Below are positions 46,922 to 59,459 of a DNA stretch of 64,000 nucleotides, piece by piece. Source of the DNA: Hexactinellida sp. DTS-2022 (Eukaryota; Porifera; Hexactinellida); the NCBI GenBank assembly GCA_028753945.1, contig JAPNXP010000004.1:3162001-3226000 (forward strand), given 5' to 3'. The translations under genes were made by a program, and so were the position numbers. The notes beneath the pieces are model-generated. The model searched no databases, was not told the DNA's origin, and worked only from the letters and a program-made list of their open reading frames with translations. Every line of letters starts with the position of its first letter. Position 1 is the stretch's first letter.

Positions 46922-48155
46922 TTGTCAATGAACTACAATATACAAATTCATAAGCATTATTCTTATAATCTTATACACTATGGACTAAGTACATAAAACC
47001 AAAGCTAAACTGACATGTATAATGACAAAAATAACAATTTCAGATAGTTATTGAATTTCATTTTGCTTTAAAAAGTGTCCCAAAAGAACTTGGACTGCTA
47101 TTGACAGTTCCAATTCATTCCAAACCTACACAATATTCGAAATACAATGTTTATTTAAATGGGAGCTTAACTGATGAATACATCCCGGGATGAAACACAT
47201 TGTAGTAGATTAGTTCTAATTGAATTTGCAGGCAAAAACTTTGAGCGTCGATTGCTCAATTCCAGATTTTTGGAGCTTTCAACCAAGATTTTAGAAGAAG
47301 TATTGAATTTTGCTCAATGAAATTTTTATGTATATTAGTATACACTGTAACTAACATATTTGACCTTTAATGAACAGAACTAAGATTTGGTTCCTGTTCA
47401 GTGACAGATAAAAAGGCATAAAATGGGAAATTTTAACGAATTTCACGCATTTACAGGAGTTTGTAATTCTAGAATACTTTACTATCATCTAATCAGTCTG
47501 AAAATGGTCAAATTTGTAGATCTAATACTGTTGATTATATAGATTAATTTATAGAACCATTGCTTAGTTAGTTTCCTAGAAATCTTGGTCACGCTTTGAT
47601 ATCGATAGTATTACCGAGATAGGAAGCCTTAAACAATGTTATTCAAAATAATTCCGAAAATAGAACAAAGTAAGTTATACAGTGGTCATTACATGCTTAG
47701 TTATGTAATTACAGTCTAGTATAGAGAGCTTCAATGCAATATTCAAAATATTGTGGAAACCACCCATATCGCTAATACATTTTTGGCGGCAAGCATCCTT
47801 AAATAAAAAATAATAAATAAAATAAATAAAATAAAAATAAATAAATAATTTAATTTTAATTTAATTTATAATGCATTTCTCAGGTCTGTCAATACTAGCT
47901 TTTGAGATAAAGATATGTCAGCTAATAATCAATGGTCTTTAAGTAATACATGGTTCGGAGTAGTAGTAAGGCCTTATATAACGAAGGTCACGGTCAAATA
48001 CATATGGCATCCTTAACTAACGGCCTCAATTCCCCTGGATCAGAAAAGTTCTTTAGCTAGATAGTTTATTCCATTATACCCTTACTTATTAGCTATTATT
48101 CAAAACAAAGTTTGGCTCTCTAGCTCATATACATTCCAAGTTATAGTCAAATATT
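46922..48155. other. Non-coding, with dispersed repeat arms
   Basis: 47870-48000 is related to 39090-39230 and 59890-60030 (TGCATTTCTCAGGTCT, GATAAAGATATG, GCTAATAATCAATGG, GAAGGTCACG). From about 48010 to 48147, continuing after the MITE to 48905, it resembles one arm of the 49 kb palindrome. No gene seen. Confidence 0.6.
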
Positions 48156-48703
48156 CATAGATGCATTATACGATCATACGTTATACGTTCGGGGAGCGTA
48201 TAATGGATCATATATACGTATAATGGATCATATATACGTTCGAGCGTATAATCAACGTATAACAAATGGCCAACGTATGATACCATCATACGAAGAAACT
48301 GAATTTAGTCAATTTAGTAAAAACTAAAACGTGACTATTAGTGATGCAAAGGAAGACAGGTTTCTTCGATACATAACGTATGGTAACGTATAATGAACGT
48401 ATAATGAACGTATGATGAACGTATGATAACGTATGGTAACGTATGGTAACGTATAATGAACGTATAATGAACGTATGATAACGTATGATGAACGTATGAT
48501 AACGTATGGTAACGTATAATGAACGTATAATGAACGTATGATGAACGTATAATGAAAATCGTATAAAATCATTATACGTTATACGTCGTATGATGATTAT
48601 ACGTTTTGACCATATGATCCTCTAACGTATGATGGCATTATACGTTCACCTAACGTATAATGGCACCATATATACGTTATACGTTACGTATAATGCATCT
48701 ATG
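48156..48703. mobile_element. hAT-type element with CGTATGATGAA arrays, 548 bp
   Basis: Perfect inverted ends CATAGATGCATTATACG, exact 8-bp duplication CAAATATT (48148-48155 and 48704-48711). The middle is a dense array of AACGTATGAT and AACGTATAATG units. Inserted in an older relative of the neighbouring palindrome. Confidence 0.93.
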
Positions 48704-48910
48704 CAAATATTTGATTCTGGAACCAAATTCATGTTATCATTGTTTAACATTAATTTACCATTAATTGAAAATTGACTATAGACTATTGTTTCCCAGAGAT
48801 TTGGGTAGTTATCAATGTAATGTTAATGCCTATAAAGGTAGTACTAACTAGTAAGAATAGGCTCATTAGACGGCTTTTTTGATCTCGTGTTTACTTTCAA
48901 TTCTACTGGA

Positions 48911-49618
48911 GGCCTCGGATCCCCTGGAAACTGGCGGGGGCCATACACTTGTTATTTTGTTCTATTATACTCTTCCCAATTATCTATTATTCAAGACAAA
49001 GTTTGACTCTCTAGCTCATATACTTTCCGAGATATAGTCAGTTATGTGAATATGGAACTAAATGACATATCAATTACCATAACATTAATTGAAATTTTCC
49101 TACCCATAGGAAAATATTAGAGAATTGGGCAGTTATCAATGCAGTGATAGATACTATAAAAGTTACTACTATATAGTAGGCATTAGGCGATAGAGAGCTT
49201 TTATCGATTCATTGTTTACTTTCAATACTACTTGAGTGACTTGTTGAAATTTTCTGGAATGTGCTTACATTCCAGAAATTTTTATCAAGTCACTCCAATA
49301 GTATTGAAAGTAAACAATGAATCGCTAAAAGCTCTCTATCGCCTAATGCCTACTATATAGTAGTAACTTTTATAGTATCTATCACTGCATTGATAACTGC
49401 CCAATTCTAGAATATTTTCCTATAGGTAGGAAAATTTCAATTAATGTTATGGTAATTGATATGTCATTTAGTTCCATATTCACATAACTCACTATATCTC
49501 GGAAAGTATATGAGCTAGAGAGTCAAACTTTGTCTTGAATAATAGATAATTGGGAAGAGTATAATAGAACAAAATAACAAGTGTATGGCCCCAGCCAGTT
49601 TCCAGGGGATCCGTGGCC
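48911..49618. repeat. Near-perfect ~708-bp palindrome (352-bp arms)
   Basis: Arms 48911-49262 and 49267-49618 are reverse complements with only scattered differences, separated by 4 nt in TTCTGGAATGT-gctt-ACATTCCAGAA. The outer edges are GGCCTCGGATCCCCTGG and its inverse. A diverged relative of the left arm lies at 48010-48905, so this is a fold-back element family rather than a one-off event. Confidence 0.9.
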
Positions 49619-49624
49619 TTCAGA

Positions 49625-50615
49625 TTATATAATACTATTTCTTTTATTATCGAGTTGAACAGCACAAGTGTTTAAAACATCAGTTGTCTTTGTATGAAAT
49701 AGCAGTAAATAATAATTTGGAGTTTTGAATGCAGTATACATGTTGAGCATAAAATACGAGAACTAGCCTGTATAAGTATAAATGATAATCGTGAAGACAC
49801 ATCGGAAAGGCAAAACTATAATAAACCATTATTGAATTATCACCAAATAGATGAATATAGCTAGTTAATACACAATACCTCACAGACAATACTTCATACA
49901 GAATAAACTTAGAATATTAACTTTGGTATGTAAGATAGGTGTATTTGATGACAGAAGTGGAGAGTGAGAGAGAAGGAGAGAGTTTATGATTCTCTTGTTT
50001 GAAGATGTATATCGCGAATTTGGTTGGCGTATATTAGACCTCTACGTCATAGGCGTAGAACTCGCGGGTTCTTGCCGGTCAAAGGATCTGAATATTTTGG
50101 GACGTGCGGGTTCGGGTCACGGGAATTTTTGCAGGTTGGTGTGGGTTAGCGTGGATTAGTTGCAAGAGAATTACTTCAGAGGAATTTGGAGTCACTGAAT
50201 CAAGAATATTACTACATTTATTTTAATTGAGCACCATCTAGGTTTTGAATTACTATTATACTCAAAGTAATACCTGCGCTTGCGGATTGGTTATTGTGAG
50301 CTAGATGCGGGTTGATTTGGTTATTGCACTGTGTTTTGCGGGGCAGAAACCGCATACGACCCGCGCTGAGGACTAGTGTAGATTTGAGGATCTAGTGTCT
50401 TGTTTGGGGGGGAAATTTATCAATCTATACCAAGTCTCATTGTTTGAGTAGATAATCATATGATGGCTATCTGTTAATGTTGTCTATAGATGTTAATGAT
50501 AAAGCTTCTGTGTGTCTTGTTTCCATAAATATTCCAGTCTGAAGGTTAATGTTTTTAAGATCGTGCATTATACAATATTATTAATGTAAATAGTTATGAA
50601 GATATCTTTTTTGCG
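49625..50615. other. Non-coding, GCGGGTT-rich part at 50040-50380
   Basis: Between 50040 and 50380 there are many GCGGGTT, CGGGTCACGGG and CGCATACGACCCGC motifs, suggesting the subterminal region of a hAT-like element whose ends I could not place. A GAGAGAGA-rich bit occurs near 49955-49985. No gene seen. Confidence 0.4.
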
Positions 50616-50619
50616 TTTG

Positions 50620-51125
50620 AAGCTTGAATGGTATTTAACATGAAGAGAAGTATTACTTGTAAATTTAGAATTGAGAAAAATTGTTGATTGATGGAATGGG
50701 GTTTTGATGAGGTGAATAGTTTGAAGAATAATCCATCTTTTGTAGTAGATGCACTATAAGCTGTTGCAGGTGTTTAACAGAAAGAGAACTATTATATTAA
50801 GGATTAAGGAGAATTGTTGATTGATGAAATAGGTTTGCATGAGCTGAACAGTTTTAAGAAAATCGATGTTGTTTATAGTAAATAAAATATAAGCTGGGCA
50901 GGTGTTAACAGGAAGAGAACTATTATATTAACTTAAGGATTGAAGGGAATTGTTGATTGATGAAATGGGTTTTTGATAAGATGAATAGTTTGAAGAATAA
51001 TCCATCTTTTGTAGTAATGGACTACGTATAAGATGGGGATGCGTTTAACAGTAAGATAACTAATATTTTCTGGATTGAGAAGAATTGGCGATTGATGGAA
51101 AGGGTTTTTGATAAGATGAAAGCCG
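50620..51125 (+). repeat. Tandem repeat, ~125-bp unit, about 4 copies
   Basis: Each unit runs AGAGAACTATTATATTAA, GATTGAGAAGAATTGTTGAT, TGATGGAATGGGTTTTTGAT, AGATGAATAGTTTGAAGAAT, AATCCATCTTTTGTAGTA, TATAAGCTG, GGTGTTTAACAG. The first and third units are the most alike. Non-coding. Confidence 0.85.
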
Positions 51126-51619
51126 GCTGAAATCCTTCAGGTAGCATTAGATCAGTATTACATTCCAATTAAATAAACTTCCTTAATTTTTAACACTGAG
51201 AGAGAATATATAGCTAATTTAATTGATGTCTATCTGACGTCATGCCAAAAAATCAGTGCCTTTATAGAGTATATTAGTGCATAATATAAGTAGATAACAA
51301 ATATAATAAATACCATGTCTAATGAATAAAACTTATATATAATATTTGTAACTCTTTTCTTTTTGTACTTTTTATAGATACATTTCTATTTTTTTAATTT
51401 TTTGTGGTATTTATATTTTTATATTATTAATTTGATAAATTATCAGATGTAATATGATGATGTAATTCCAATATCGGTTCATAATGGTCCACCGTATGTT
51501 TTATATAGTATGATCCAGCATCATTAGCTGGAGGGGCATCCATTATTTGCTCCAAACTAGCACCTTTTCCAGAATATACCATCCATTTATTTTTCATTTC
51601 TGTAGTATTTACCCATATA

Positions 51620-51834
51620 CAGTGTTGGATCTAGACTTTCACCTCAGGGGGGGGGGTTAACGAAGTCCAATTGAAGTCAGGGGGGGGGGGGGGTAATTTA
51701 CATTTCGCTATAGTTAATCAAACCCTCCCCCCCTGAGAGGGGGGTCAGAAAAAATCTCAGGGGGGTCTTTTTTCTCAAAAAAAAATTTCAGGGGGGGCTA
51801 ACCCCCCCCTGAGGGGGGTATAGATGAAACCCTG
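51620..51834. mobile_element. hAT-type MITE with long G/C tracts, 215 bp
   Basis: Begins CAGTGTTGGATCTAGA, ends GGGTATAGATGAAACCCTG, exact 8-bp duplication CCCATATA (51612-51619 and 51835-51842). It contains a run of about 13 G and six other G- or C-runs. Confidence 0.85.
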
Positions 51835-52051
51835 CCCATATATCTGTGTTTATTAATAAAGCCATCGAAAATAATTCAATGTCTCCGCCCCAGGTTTTGA
51901 CAATATGCATTTTTGATTTACTTATATACTCCCTTGTGTTGCGATATATAAGTGGGAATTTAATCTGTATGAACTTCAAACAAATTTGGCTTAATTTTCC
52001 CATTATGTTGTCAGTTATTATCTTGCGTTCTATAACTAGTGCTTCCTGTAA

Positions 52052-54960
52052 TTATATATGAGAGAGTTGAGAATAAACAATTCCATCACCTGAAATATTG
52101 AATGTTAAAGATGGAACTAATTGATTTAAATGGATATCTTTTCTACTACAGCTACTAGCCAAATTAATCTTACAAGATATTGGATTTATTACAGGCAATT
52201 CTAACATATTACAAATATTAATCTGACCTATCAGTGAGAGTTGATTAAAAGGTGATAAGATAATGTCAAGTGTACCAAGCGCAATTATATCCAAATCACA
52301 TATAATCTCAATCTCCTTTGCTTTTATCGGTAGTGGTTCTTCCAACTTAACTCTCTTTAGTCTAGGAATTAAAGGATTCCTTATTCTGGAGATCTCAAAA
52401 TTTGAATCCTGTAATTTCTCAAATACTTTAGCTACTTTACTTTTGTTCGGATTAATGTAACTATTTTTCTTATTTTTCCTCCTTCGCCAAATTTCTATAG
52501 ATTCTTCCTCGTTACTAACCTCTCTAACTTTTTTCTTAGCCTTAAATACTCTATGAGCCCTTGGTTGAAATGCGAATTTAAAGGAAGCCAATCTATCTTC
52601 TATATGTCCAAAAATGTGACGTACAAAATCACCAACTCTGATATTAACTTGAGATGTAAATATGGAGTGTTTTACTATTTTAAACCAATTCTCAATTTGT
52701 GCATTGCTATCAGTTGAAACAGCATTGACTTGTACTTTGCTTAGTATAACCCCACTCCAAAGAGGAAGCAATGGCATATAATAAGTTAACAAATATTCAA
52801 GTATTTTGGGATAATAGCATACATTTTTATCATTTGCAAGTACTTTATGTCCTAGAAATTTGAAGGTGGCTTTTAAGTACAATTCTTCAAAGTATTTACC
52901 AAAAGGAGACGTTTTTCTATAAGTATCACTTTCAATATTTTCAGGGTAATCATCAATAAAATAGCATTCTGAACTATAAATTTTGAGATCTCCCTTAACT
53001 AATTCTTCTAGTCTAATGAGCTCTTAGTAACCCGAGGCAACATTAATTCAGTGTTCAGAACAATACACAAAGATTCAAAAACAAGATTTATTTCTTCCAT
53101 ATTGCTACTTTTACCATAGCACCAAATGCATGAAGCACTAAGCATTTACCTTTTTGTTTATTTTATACTTCTTATCCAATTTGTAGCTTATTTGATGCAT
53201 AATATGTGCCGAACAGAGATGCTAAACAGTTGGAATGGTTAATTTGGTGCTAGTTTTGTCGCTTACAATATCCCAACATTTACACAAATATAGTGCTATA
53301 CTCAGCTTATTAAATGCTAAATATCTGCTGTGCATTATGGCCCAACTATAATCCATTTTAATTTTGTCTATATTTAAACCCTTATGTAGATTGTCTTACA
53401 AGTTAATACCCATTTATTCAAAAAATGGGTGATCTCTGCAGTTCCATGATCACTACTGATCATTTCTGCAACAGGAAGAGGACTAGTGCAGTATACAGGG
53501 TGTTGTAGTGTAAGAACATAGTAATAGATCGACTTTTACACATTGGTGGCCTTTTAATAATGGAACCAGTTGCATCTATATTAATAACGGTGTTGTCATT
53601 TTTGAATAATTTGAATATTTCAATCTGCTTTTTTGTATATAAATGGATTATAAATGGATCTTGTGCAATATATTGGACATAACCAGGTATCAGATTATCT
53701 GGTAATACCGAACGGAAATACTGTTGAGTTTCCCAAATATCCACAGAATCATCATTGGAAAATCTCTCTAGATTTAACGTCTGACTTAATTCGTCTTAAA
53801 GTTTGCTGTGATATTAAATTAGTGAAATTCCCTATATTGAATGTCTCTACATTGTTCTCAATTCTAAACTGCTGATGAAATACGGTATGTTACCTGCTGC
53901 GTTTTGAATCAATTTTGCACCCATGTTTTCCCTTTTTTTCGAAGTAATGTGACGTGCATGGATGGTTTTACCATCTTTGTGTTCAGATGAAAGTTCACCG
54001 TTACATTTATAGTGCACAGCTATTAGATCATCAGCAAATGAGGCAATATCATTATTAATTGAAAAGGTAACTGAGCAGCAGTTAGAAAACTTACACACAG
54101 CCAAGCTTGAAAAAAAGGAGAGTTCAATTTCCTACTATCCCTTTTCTTAAACCAAAAAAGTTTAAACTTCAGTACGCAAATCGAATTTATTTTAGAGAAC
54201 TTATCAGCTATTACATTAGTCCAACCTGTTTTCATATGATCTATATCATCCTTATCTAAATAACTTCTAGCATTCCATTCAGCCTTATCTAGATAAAACT
54301 CGCCAAATGTTTGAAAATAAATTGCATCATAAGTGCTGTTTTCGTTTGCTCTAGAAATTGGACATTCTATATGACCACTATCACTATTTTCAATTTCACC
54401 GACTTCATCTGCTGCCTCTAAAGCTAAATTTTGTGCATTATTTTTTAGTCTACTGTTTTAAACTGTGTAAATTGATTCCAAAACCTCTATACCATTTTAT
54501 TCAAAATCAATGTTTAACTTCTCTACCCAAACAACAAAATCTGTTAGCATTTTACTAGTTAATAGTACATAATTTTTGTTGAATAAGTTATTTATTGATA
54601 TATTATTTAAGTCACTAAATAGCTCTGGTGCGGATGCTAACCATACGAGTATTAACGTACACTGTTCAATGAGATTATCAGTAAACTTGAACGAATCTTC
54701 AAATCCTTTACATGCTTCAAATTGACTAAGTTCAAAAAACTGTAAGAACCCAGGAATAACTTTCGGCCCTTTAAACCCATAAAAATTATAGCCATCGAGC
54801 CATAATATTGATTCATAGTTAATAAATGAGTGAATTAATGGCTGTCCTAGGTTATTGTAACAATCTAGGGGAATCTTTGAGTATTTATTTTTGAATTTAT
54901 AATATAATTCTAATTAGGAGGAAACAGAAGAGCAGATAATTAGAATATTAGCACAATGTA
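52052..54960 (-). pseudogene. Decayed DDE-type transposase of unclear class
   Basis: Reading on the minus strand from ~54960 down, pieces in several frames keep protein-like sequence. These are TFGEFYLDKAEWNARSYL and DIDHMKTGWTNVIADKF; then HYKCNGELSSEHKDGKTIHA and RHITSKKRENMGAKLI; PGYVQYIAQDPFIIHLYT; VINIDATGSIIKRPP; MDYSWAIMHSRYLAFNKLSI; HLCSAHIMHQISYKLDKKY; KCLVLHAFGAM-like; then the 276-residue frame 52882-52052 with YYMPLLPLWSGVILSK, STDSNAQIENWFKIVKHSIF and VGDFVRHIFGHIEDRL. Asp of DATGS, Asp of DYSWA and Glu of IENWFK are spaced and placed as a DDE triad (inference). The gene has many frame breaks. It resembles MULE-like proteins in layout, but I cannot assign it. Confidence 0.6.
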
Positions 54961-55173
54961 ATAAATCTGACTCAAATTTTGCTAAATCAAATTGCATGGT
55001 TGGTAAATTGTTAGTTAAGTTATCTCCTTGTAATCTAGCACTAATATCTCTCAGTATAGTTTCCTTTATTAAGGAAGTTCTACATTAAATGGAAAGTAAA
55101 TCTAAGCCAATACGTACCTGGAAATTGTTGGAAACAGTTGAATTGAGATCATACTATTTGACCTTATTGTAAA

Positions 55174-55871
55174 GGTAACCGGGCGTTTCGGCCCACCGGT
55201 CAATTCGGCCTAGGTGAATTCGACCTACAGTATTTAGGCTAACTCGGCCTGTGAGTGAATTCGGCCTACGGTATTTTCAAACAGATTTCCAGTTATTTTA
55301 ATTGTAAAAAAAACAAACTAGTATTCTATTAATCGCTTAGTAGTGTCTTTGGAGCACACTAGACACCATACTAGGTACTCAATTTAAAGTGCCGGTTTTA
55401 CCAACACGGGAGAACATTCGCAAACCAGTGTTTTTGGTGCGTTACTGGGGGCATTCCTAACACAATTAACGGGCTCGGGTCTCCCTCGATATGAAAACAA
55501 GTCACTGGGACTTCCTAGACGCTACCGGCTACGGGTTTTCCCCAAGAAACATACAAATTACGCCATTTAGAGGGACTTGGCTATTACTTTGTGATCCATA
55601 GTACTGTATTCAATTGCATGGCACTTTTACCAGAATTAAACTCGACTTACAAACAGCTGTTATGGCACTTTACCCTCCCATAGATCAGACACACCCTAGA
55701 CGACTGGGGTTTTCTCTCTAGACACCATACTACTCAATTTAAAGCGCAGGTTTTACCAACACGGGCCACCAATTTCTTCCGGCCGAATTCACTCATAAGC
55801 CGAATTCACCCATTTTCAGGTCGAAATCACTCGTAGGCCAAATTTGTTCTAGGCCGAATCCCCCTGTATTC
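55174..55871. mobile_element. MITE-like element, 698 bp, with GGCCGAATTC arrays
   Basis: Exact 8-bp duplication ATTGTAAA (55166-55173 and 55872-55879). Both ends carry arrays of TTCGGCCTA / TAGGCCGAATTC in opposite orientation. Terminal bases match only partly (GGTAACCGGGCG and inverted GAATACAGGGGG). Two internal segments share AATTTAAAG-GC-GGTTTTACCA (55381 and 55737). Confidence 0.8.
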
Positions 55872-55879
55872 ATTGTAAA

Positions 55880-56748
55880 TGTTATGGGAATTATTCTTTT
55901 ATTTGAGGTATAAGCTTTTCCTTAAATCGGCCCTATTCCTTCCGAAAATGTGTTCTGGAAAATTTCCCCAAACCGAATTTGAGACGGAACAGCTGGCTGT
56001 TAAAGCTTCAGGGCTTAAGTTTCTGGCTTTACAAAAATCTAGAAACATCGCTAAATCGATGGGTAAAGCTATTGAATACATATAATTGATTAAAGATAGA
56101 ATTCTCCATATTAGAATAGATATTAAAGTTGAAAATCGAATTTACATTGATAATCTTTATCCATTGGATCTCTGAATCGTTTCAATAGGGAAGGAATATA
56201 ATATTCGTTGGTTAGTGGCGCAGAATAAATTTATAATAATATTAGTGAATCTTCGCAAGGTTTTATAGAAGGAATTTCAACAAGAATTGTGTGTGATATT
56301 TATTTAGTCTACGTTTCAGGTTTCATCCAATTGTAATTGGTTGTGGCTGTTATATATATATAAGCTGTGACATAAACACACAATCTGGTGGTTCTAATCT
56401 AGCAATTGTATTGTGTTAAACTCTTGGCTGTTCACTCGATAATAAAGAAATAGTATATAATCTGAAGTAAACACATGTTCAACTTTGCCAAGCTATATCT
56501 CATAGGAATGTTAATATATATTTGAAATATTTTGGCATAAGAAACGTCCCATAGTCAGTAAAGGTTCACTAGGCAAAGGTATAAATTTGTTGAGAAGTTT
56601 GTAAGCAACATTAGAAGTATACTGGAGCAGTAAAGAAAATCATAAAACTACTGAAGGATGGTGACGCCCACGGGGATGATAAAAACGCATCTTTATCAAC
56701 TCTTTGATTACTTCGATATGGTAGTTGTGTGACGCATGTCTAAGGAAG
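55880..56748. other. Non-coding
   Basis: Two overlapping short frames on opposite strands at 55879-56085 show no domain. No repeats or RNA genes recognised. Confidence 0.4.
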
Positions 56749-57340
56749 TCAATTTAAATCCAGCTGCTGTGGATATGTAGTCAGGAAGGGGAATAGGAGA
56801 TGATTCAAACTGAGTATAACGTGCAAATCATTTGTTACATGTACACACTCTTGAATCACAGCTATTCTTGAGTCTATCTTGACTCGATGTGCAGTAACTC
56901 CAAATTCTGAAACATCAACATGGAAGTTCCAGTATTCATCTGCTACTTTCATACAGGAGACAACACTTTCCTTGGTAATTACTGTATATTTATCCATAAA
57001 GAGAGACAGCTCATCCTTTTGGAAAACACGTGGTTTGGGAGACTTTCGCACTCTGATGGGAATAACTGATTGGCTTTTAGAAATAGACGAAGGATGTATA
57101 ATTGGAATAGGGTTGAGGGAATAATTAAGTCGAACTAATTTTTTTACCAAGAGAAAGGTAAGTACTTTCGAAGTGATCGATACAAATCCTTGAGCTCTCA
57201 GTTATGACGAAATCCTTACGATTAACAAACTCAACCCACTTCGTACGTAGGATATCTTTTTCTGGGAATTGAAATAAGGCTCTTCGAGGTCCTGAGGAGT
57301 ATCCAGTCTTGCAAACAACAACTGAACATTTAAAATTCAT
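56749..57340 (-). pseudogene. THAP-domain protein fragment
   Basis: From ATG at 57340: FKCSVVVCKTGYSSGPRRAL, KWVEFVNRKDFVITESSRIC and IDHFESTYL form a THAP zinc finger (Cys-x3/4-Cys ... Trp ... Cys-x2-His). A frameshift near 57140 leads to KKLVRLNYSLNPIPIIHPSS, a linker type seen after THAP domains in P-like and related elements, and then VTAHRVKIDSRIAVIQECVH. No transposase core follows on this strand. It could be a P-like element 5' end or a host THAP pseudogene. Confidence 0.7.
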
Positions 57341-57887
57341 AATGCAAGCGGTTGATTAATTTAGCTAATAACATACAAAATTAAGGTTAAATTACCCCAC
57401 GTGAATGAAAGTTCTTGTATTAATCTGTAATTGTGAGAAATAGATACCTATACGATACAAAGCAATAAACCAAAAAGAAAATGTCCCTATCTATTATACT
57501 TTTTATTTTTTGTCGGTTTCAAAATTTGGCTAATACAAATCTCCCATAGGCCGATTTCCAAAGGTGGATGGTCGATATTATGCGGTAATTTGGCAATGCG
57601 GCCATCAATGTTTGTTATCAGAATCAATATTTAAAGATTATAAGCGTACGGAGTTGGTAGACGGTTTACATTTTTGAATTATGACTCCAAATTTATTTTT
57701 TCAAACATTTTATCAAATATCGCATCAAAAGATGACCTCAAGGCTGGATTCGGTTAACCGATGTCAGCCTGACATCGGTTAACAGTTAGAGATTTTATTA
57801 ACCAGTTAGCCGGTCTGTTGAATATCAGCAGAGTTATTGGGAAATTAATGTATATAGTATTAAAATCTTTTGAATTTTATCAGAATA
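57341..57887. other. Non-coding, short palindrome
   Basis: GGTTAACCGATGTCA and its inverse abut at about 57750-57783. A GGTTAACCGGTTAACC motif at about 58830 may be the same family. No gene seen. Confidence 0.4.
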
Positions 57888-58636
57888 CAGTAATACCTTG
57901 TTTTACGCGGTTTTTTTTACGCGTTTTCGTTTTACGCGGGACAATTTTTTATGACCAAAACTTTTTTTACGCGATCCTCAACTCGTTTTACGCGGTTTAT
58001 CTATTATTTTCATGCAATTAATTCTCTTTTTTATGGAGATTTAGATAATATATAATATTTAGTTGTAACAAAGCGGTTCTACATTTCCAAAAAGACAAAA
58101 AATGATGATTTATGGATAGTAGATAGTTAGGGATATGTATTTGACATATAGAAAGTTCATCCAAATATATTATTGGTCAAATGAATACATATTTGCTTCA
58201 CTAAACACACTAAAGATACCCGTTGTGGGAGGTATCCGAAGGTGGTTAGGGTTGCGGTGTGAAGGGAATTTTAATTCCCTTGACAACACAATACCCTTTC
58301 TATGGGAATTCCCAAGTATTCTCACAAGTTGGTTTATATCAGGATTCCCATAGGTTTAAATAATTTCCATTCCAATCCCATATTGGAAATCTCATGGGAA
58401 TTCCCATGGGATTAACATACACACGGAAACCTTGGTTATCTGAGAGGTCCGGATGTTGGAGGTTTCAGTGTTTAAACACTAGGTATTTAAAATATTATTC
58501 TATGTTGATAATATTTGGAAACGCATCTATTGGTTTAATATGTGTTACTATGAGAATAGACCGTTTTTTTTACGCGATTTCGTTTTACGCGGGCTTTTCA
58601 AGGAACGCATCTACCGCGTAAAAAAAGGGATACCTG
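57888..58636. mobile_element. pogo/Tigger-like MITE, 749 bp, with TTTTACGCG arrays
   Basis: Starts CAGTAATACCTTGTTTTACG and ends AGGGATACCTG, flanked by TA (57886-57887 and 58637-58638). GTTTTACGCGG units cluster at both ends. The centre has palindromic ATGGGAATTCCCATGGGA sequence (58395-58412). Confidence 0.8.
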
Positions 58637-58638
58637 TA

Positions 58639-59459
58639 TGTTAGTCCTAAATCCATTTCTCATAACCACTTAATAAATTTTATTAGACAACATTGATTTA
58701 AATTTACCTAAAGCACGAAATGTATTAGTTAATATACTTATGCGGTTATACTTTATACATCTGAGTCTTATTCTGTAGTATAATCAAATTTTTATAAAGG
58801 ATTTATTGTATTGAGTAGGATGGGCGGTTAACCGGTTAACCGTGGCGAGAAAATGAAATGTAACCGTAGCTTCACATCTGTTAACGATCCCGCCCTTAAT
58901 GACCTTTTTATTCATTTTTTGCGTTCAAAAGGTCGCAATATTATTTATTTAGATCTTATCAAAATTCTAAACCGCCCACCAACCGCCCATAACGATGATC
59001 TATCTGATAGATCACACAGTATAGGTCTTTAGAAAATAATGATCTCGAAATCCACACACATATCAGGTGGAGTATGAAGAAATTCCACTATGGGACTTTT
59101 GTATTAGCATAAACCTGCACGCCCAATAAAATCGAGGTTATTGAAGATAATTTGATTTCGTTTTCAGTTTGAATCTAGCTATAATGTCTTCTATCATATA
59201 TCTGAAATTCAAACTCCCACCTTCAAAACTAAATTCATGTGTATTTTGTGTGAATCTGCCGTAATTTAACCTTAAGAGAGGGTAAGATTAATTAACACAA
59301 GTTTGAGGATGAGATTGTACCAAATGTGTTAGCGAGTAAAAAGAAACATTTGTTCAACTGAAATGACAAGTAATAGTAGTAGTCAATAATATAAAAATAA
59401 TTGTTGTGTTTTGGTATAAATGAATTAACTTTTATTTTGGCATTGTATTCGGTAGGTTG
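58639..59459. other. Non-coding
   Basis: Contains GGCGGTTAACCGGTTAACCG near 58826 and ACCGCCCACCAACCGCCC near 58973, perhaps a degraded MITE. No gene seen. Confidence 0.35.
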
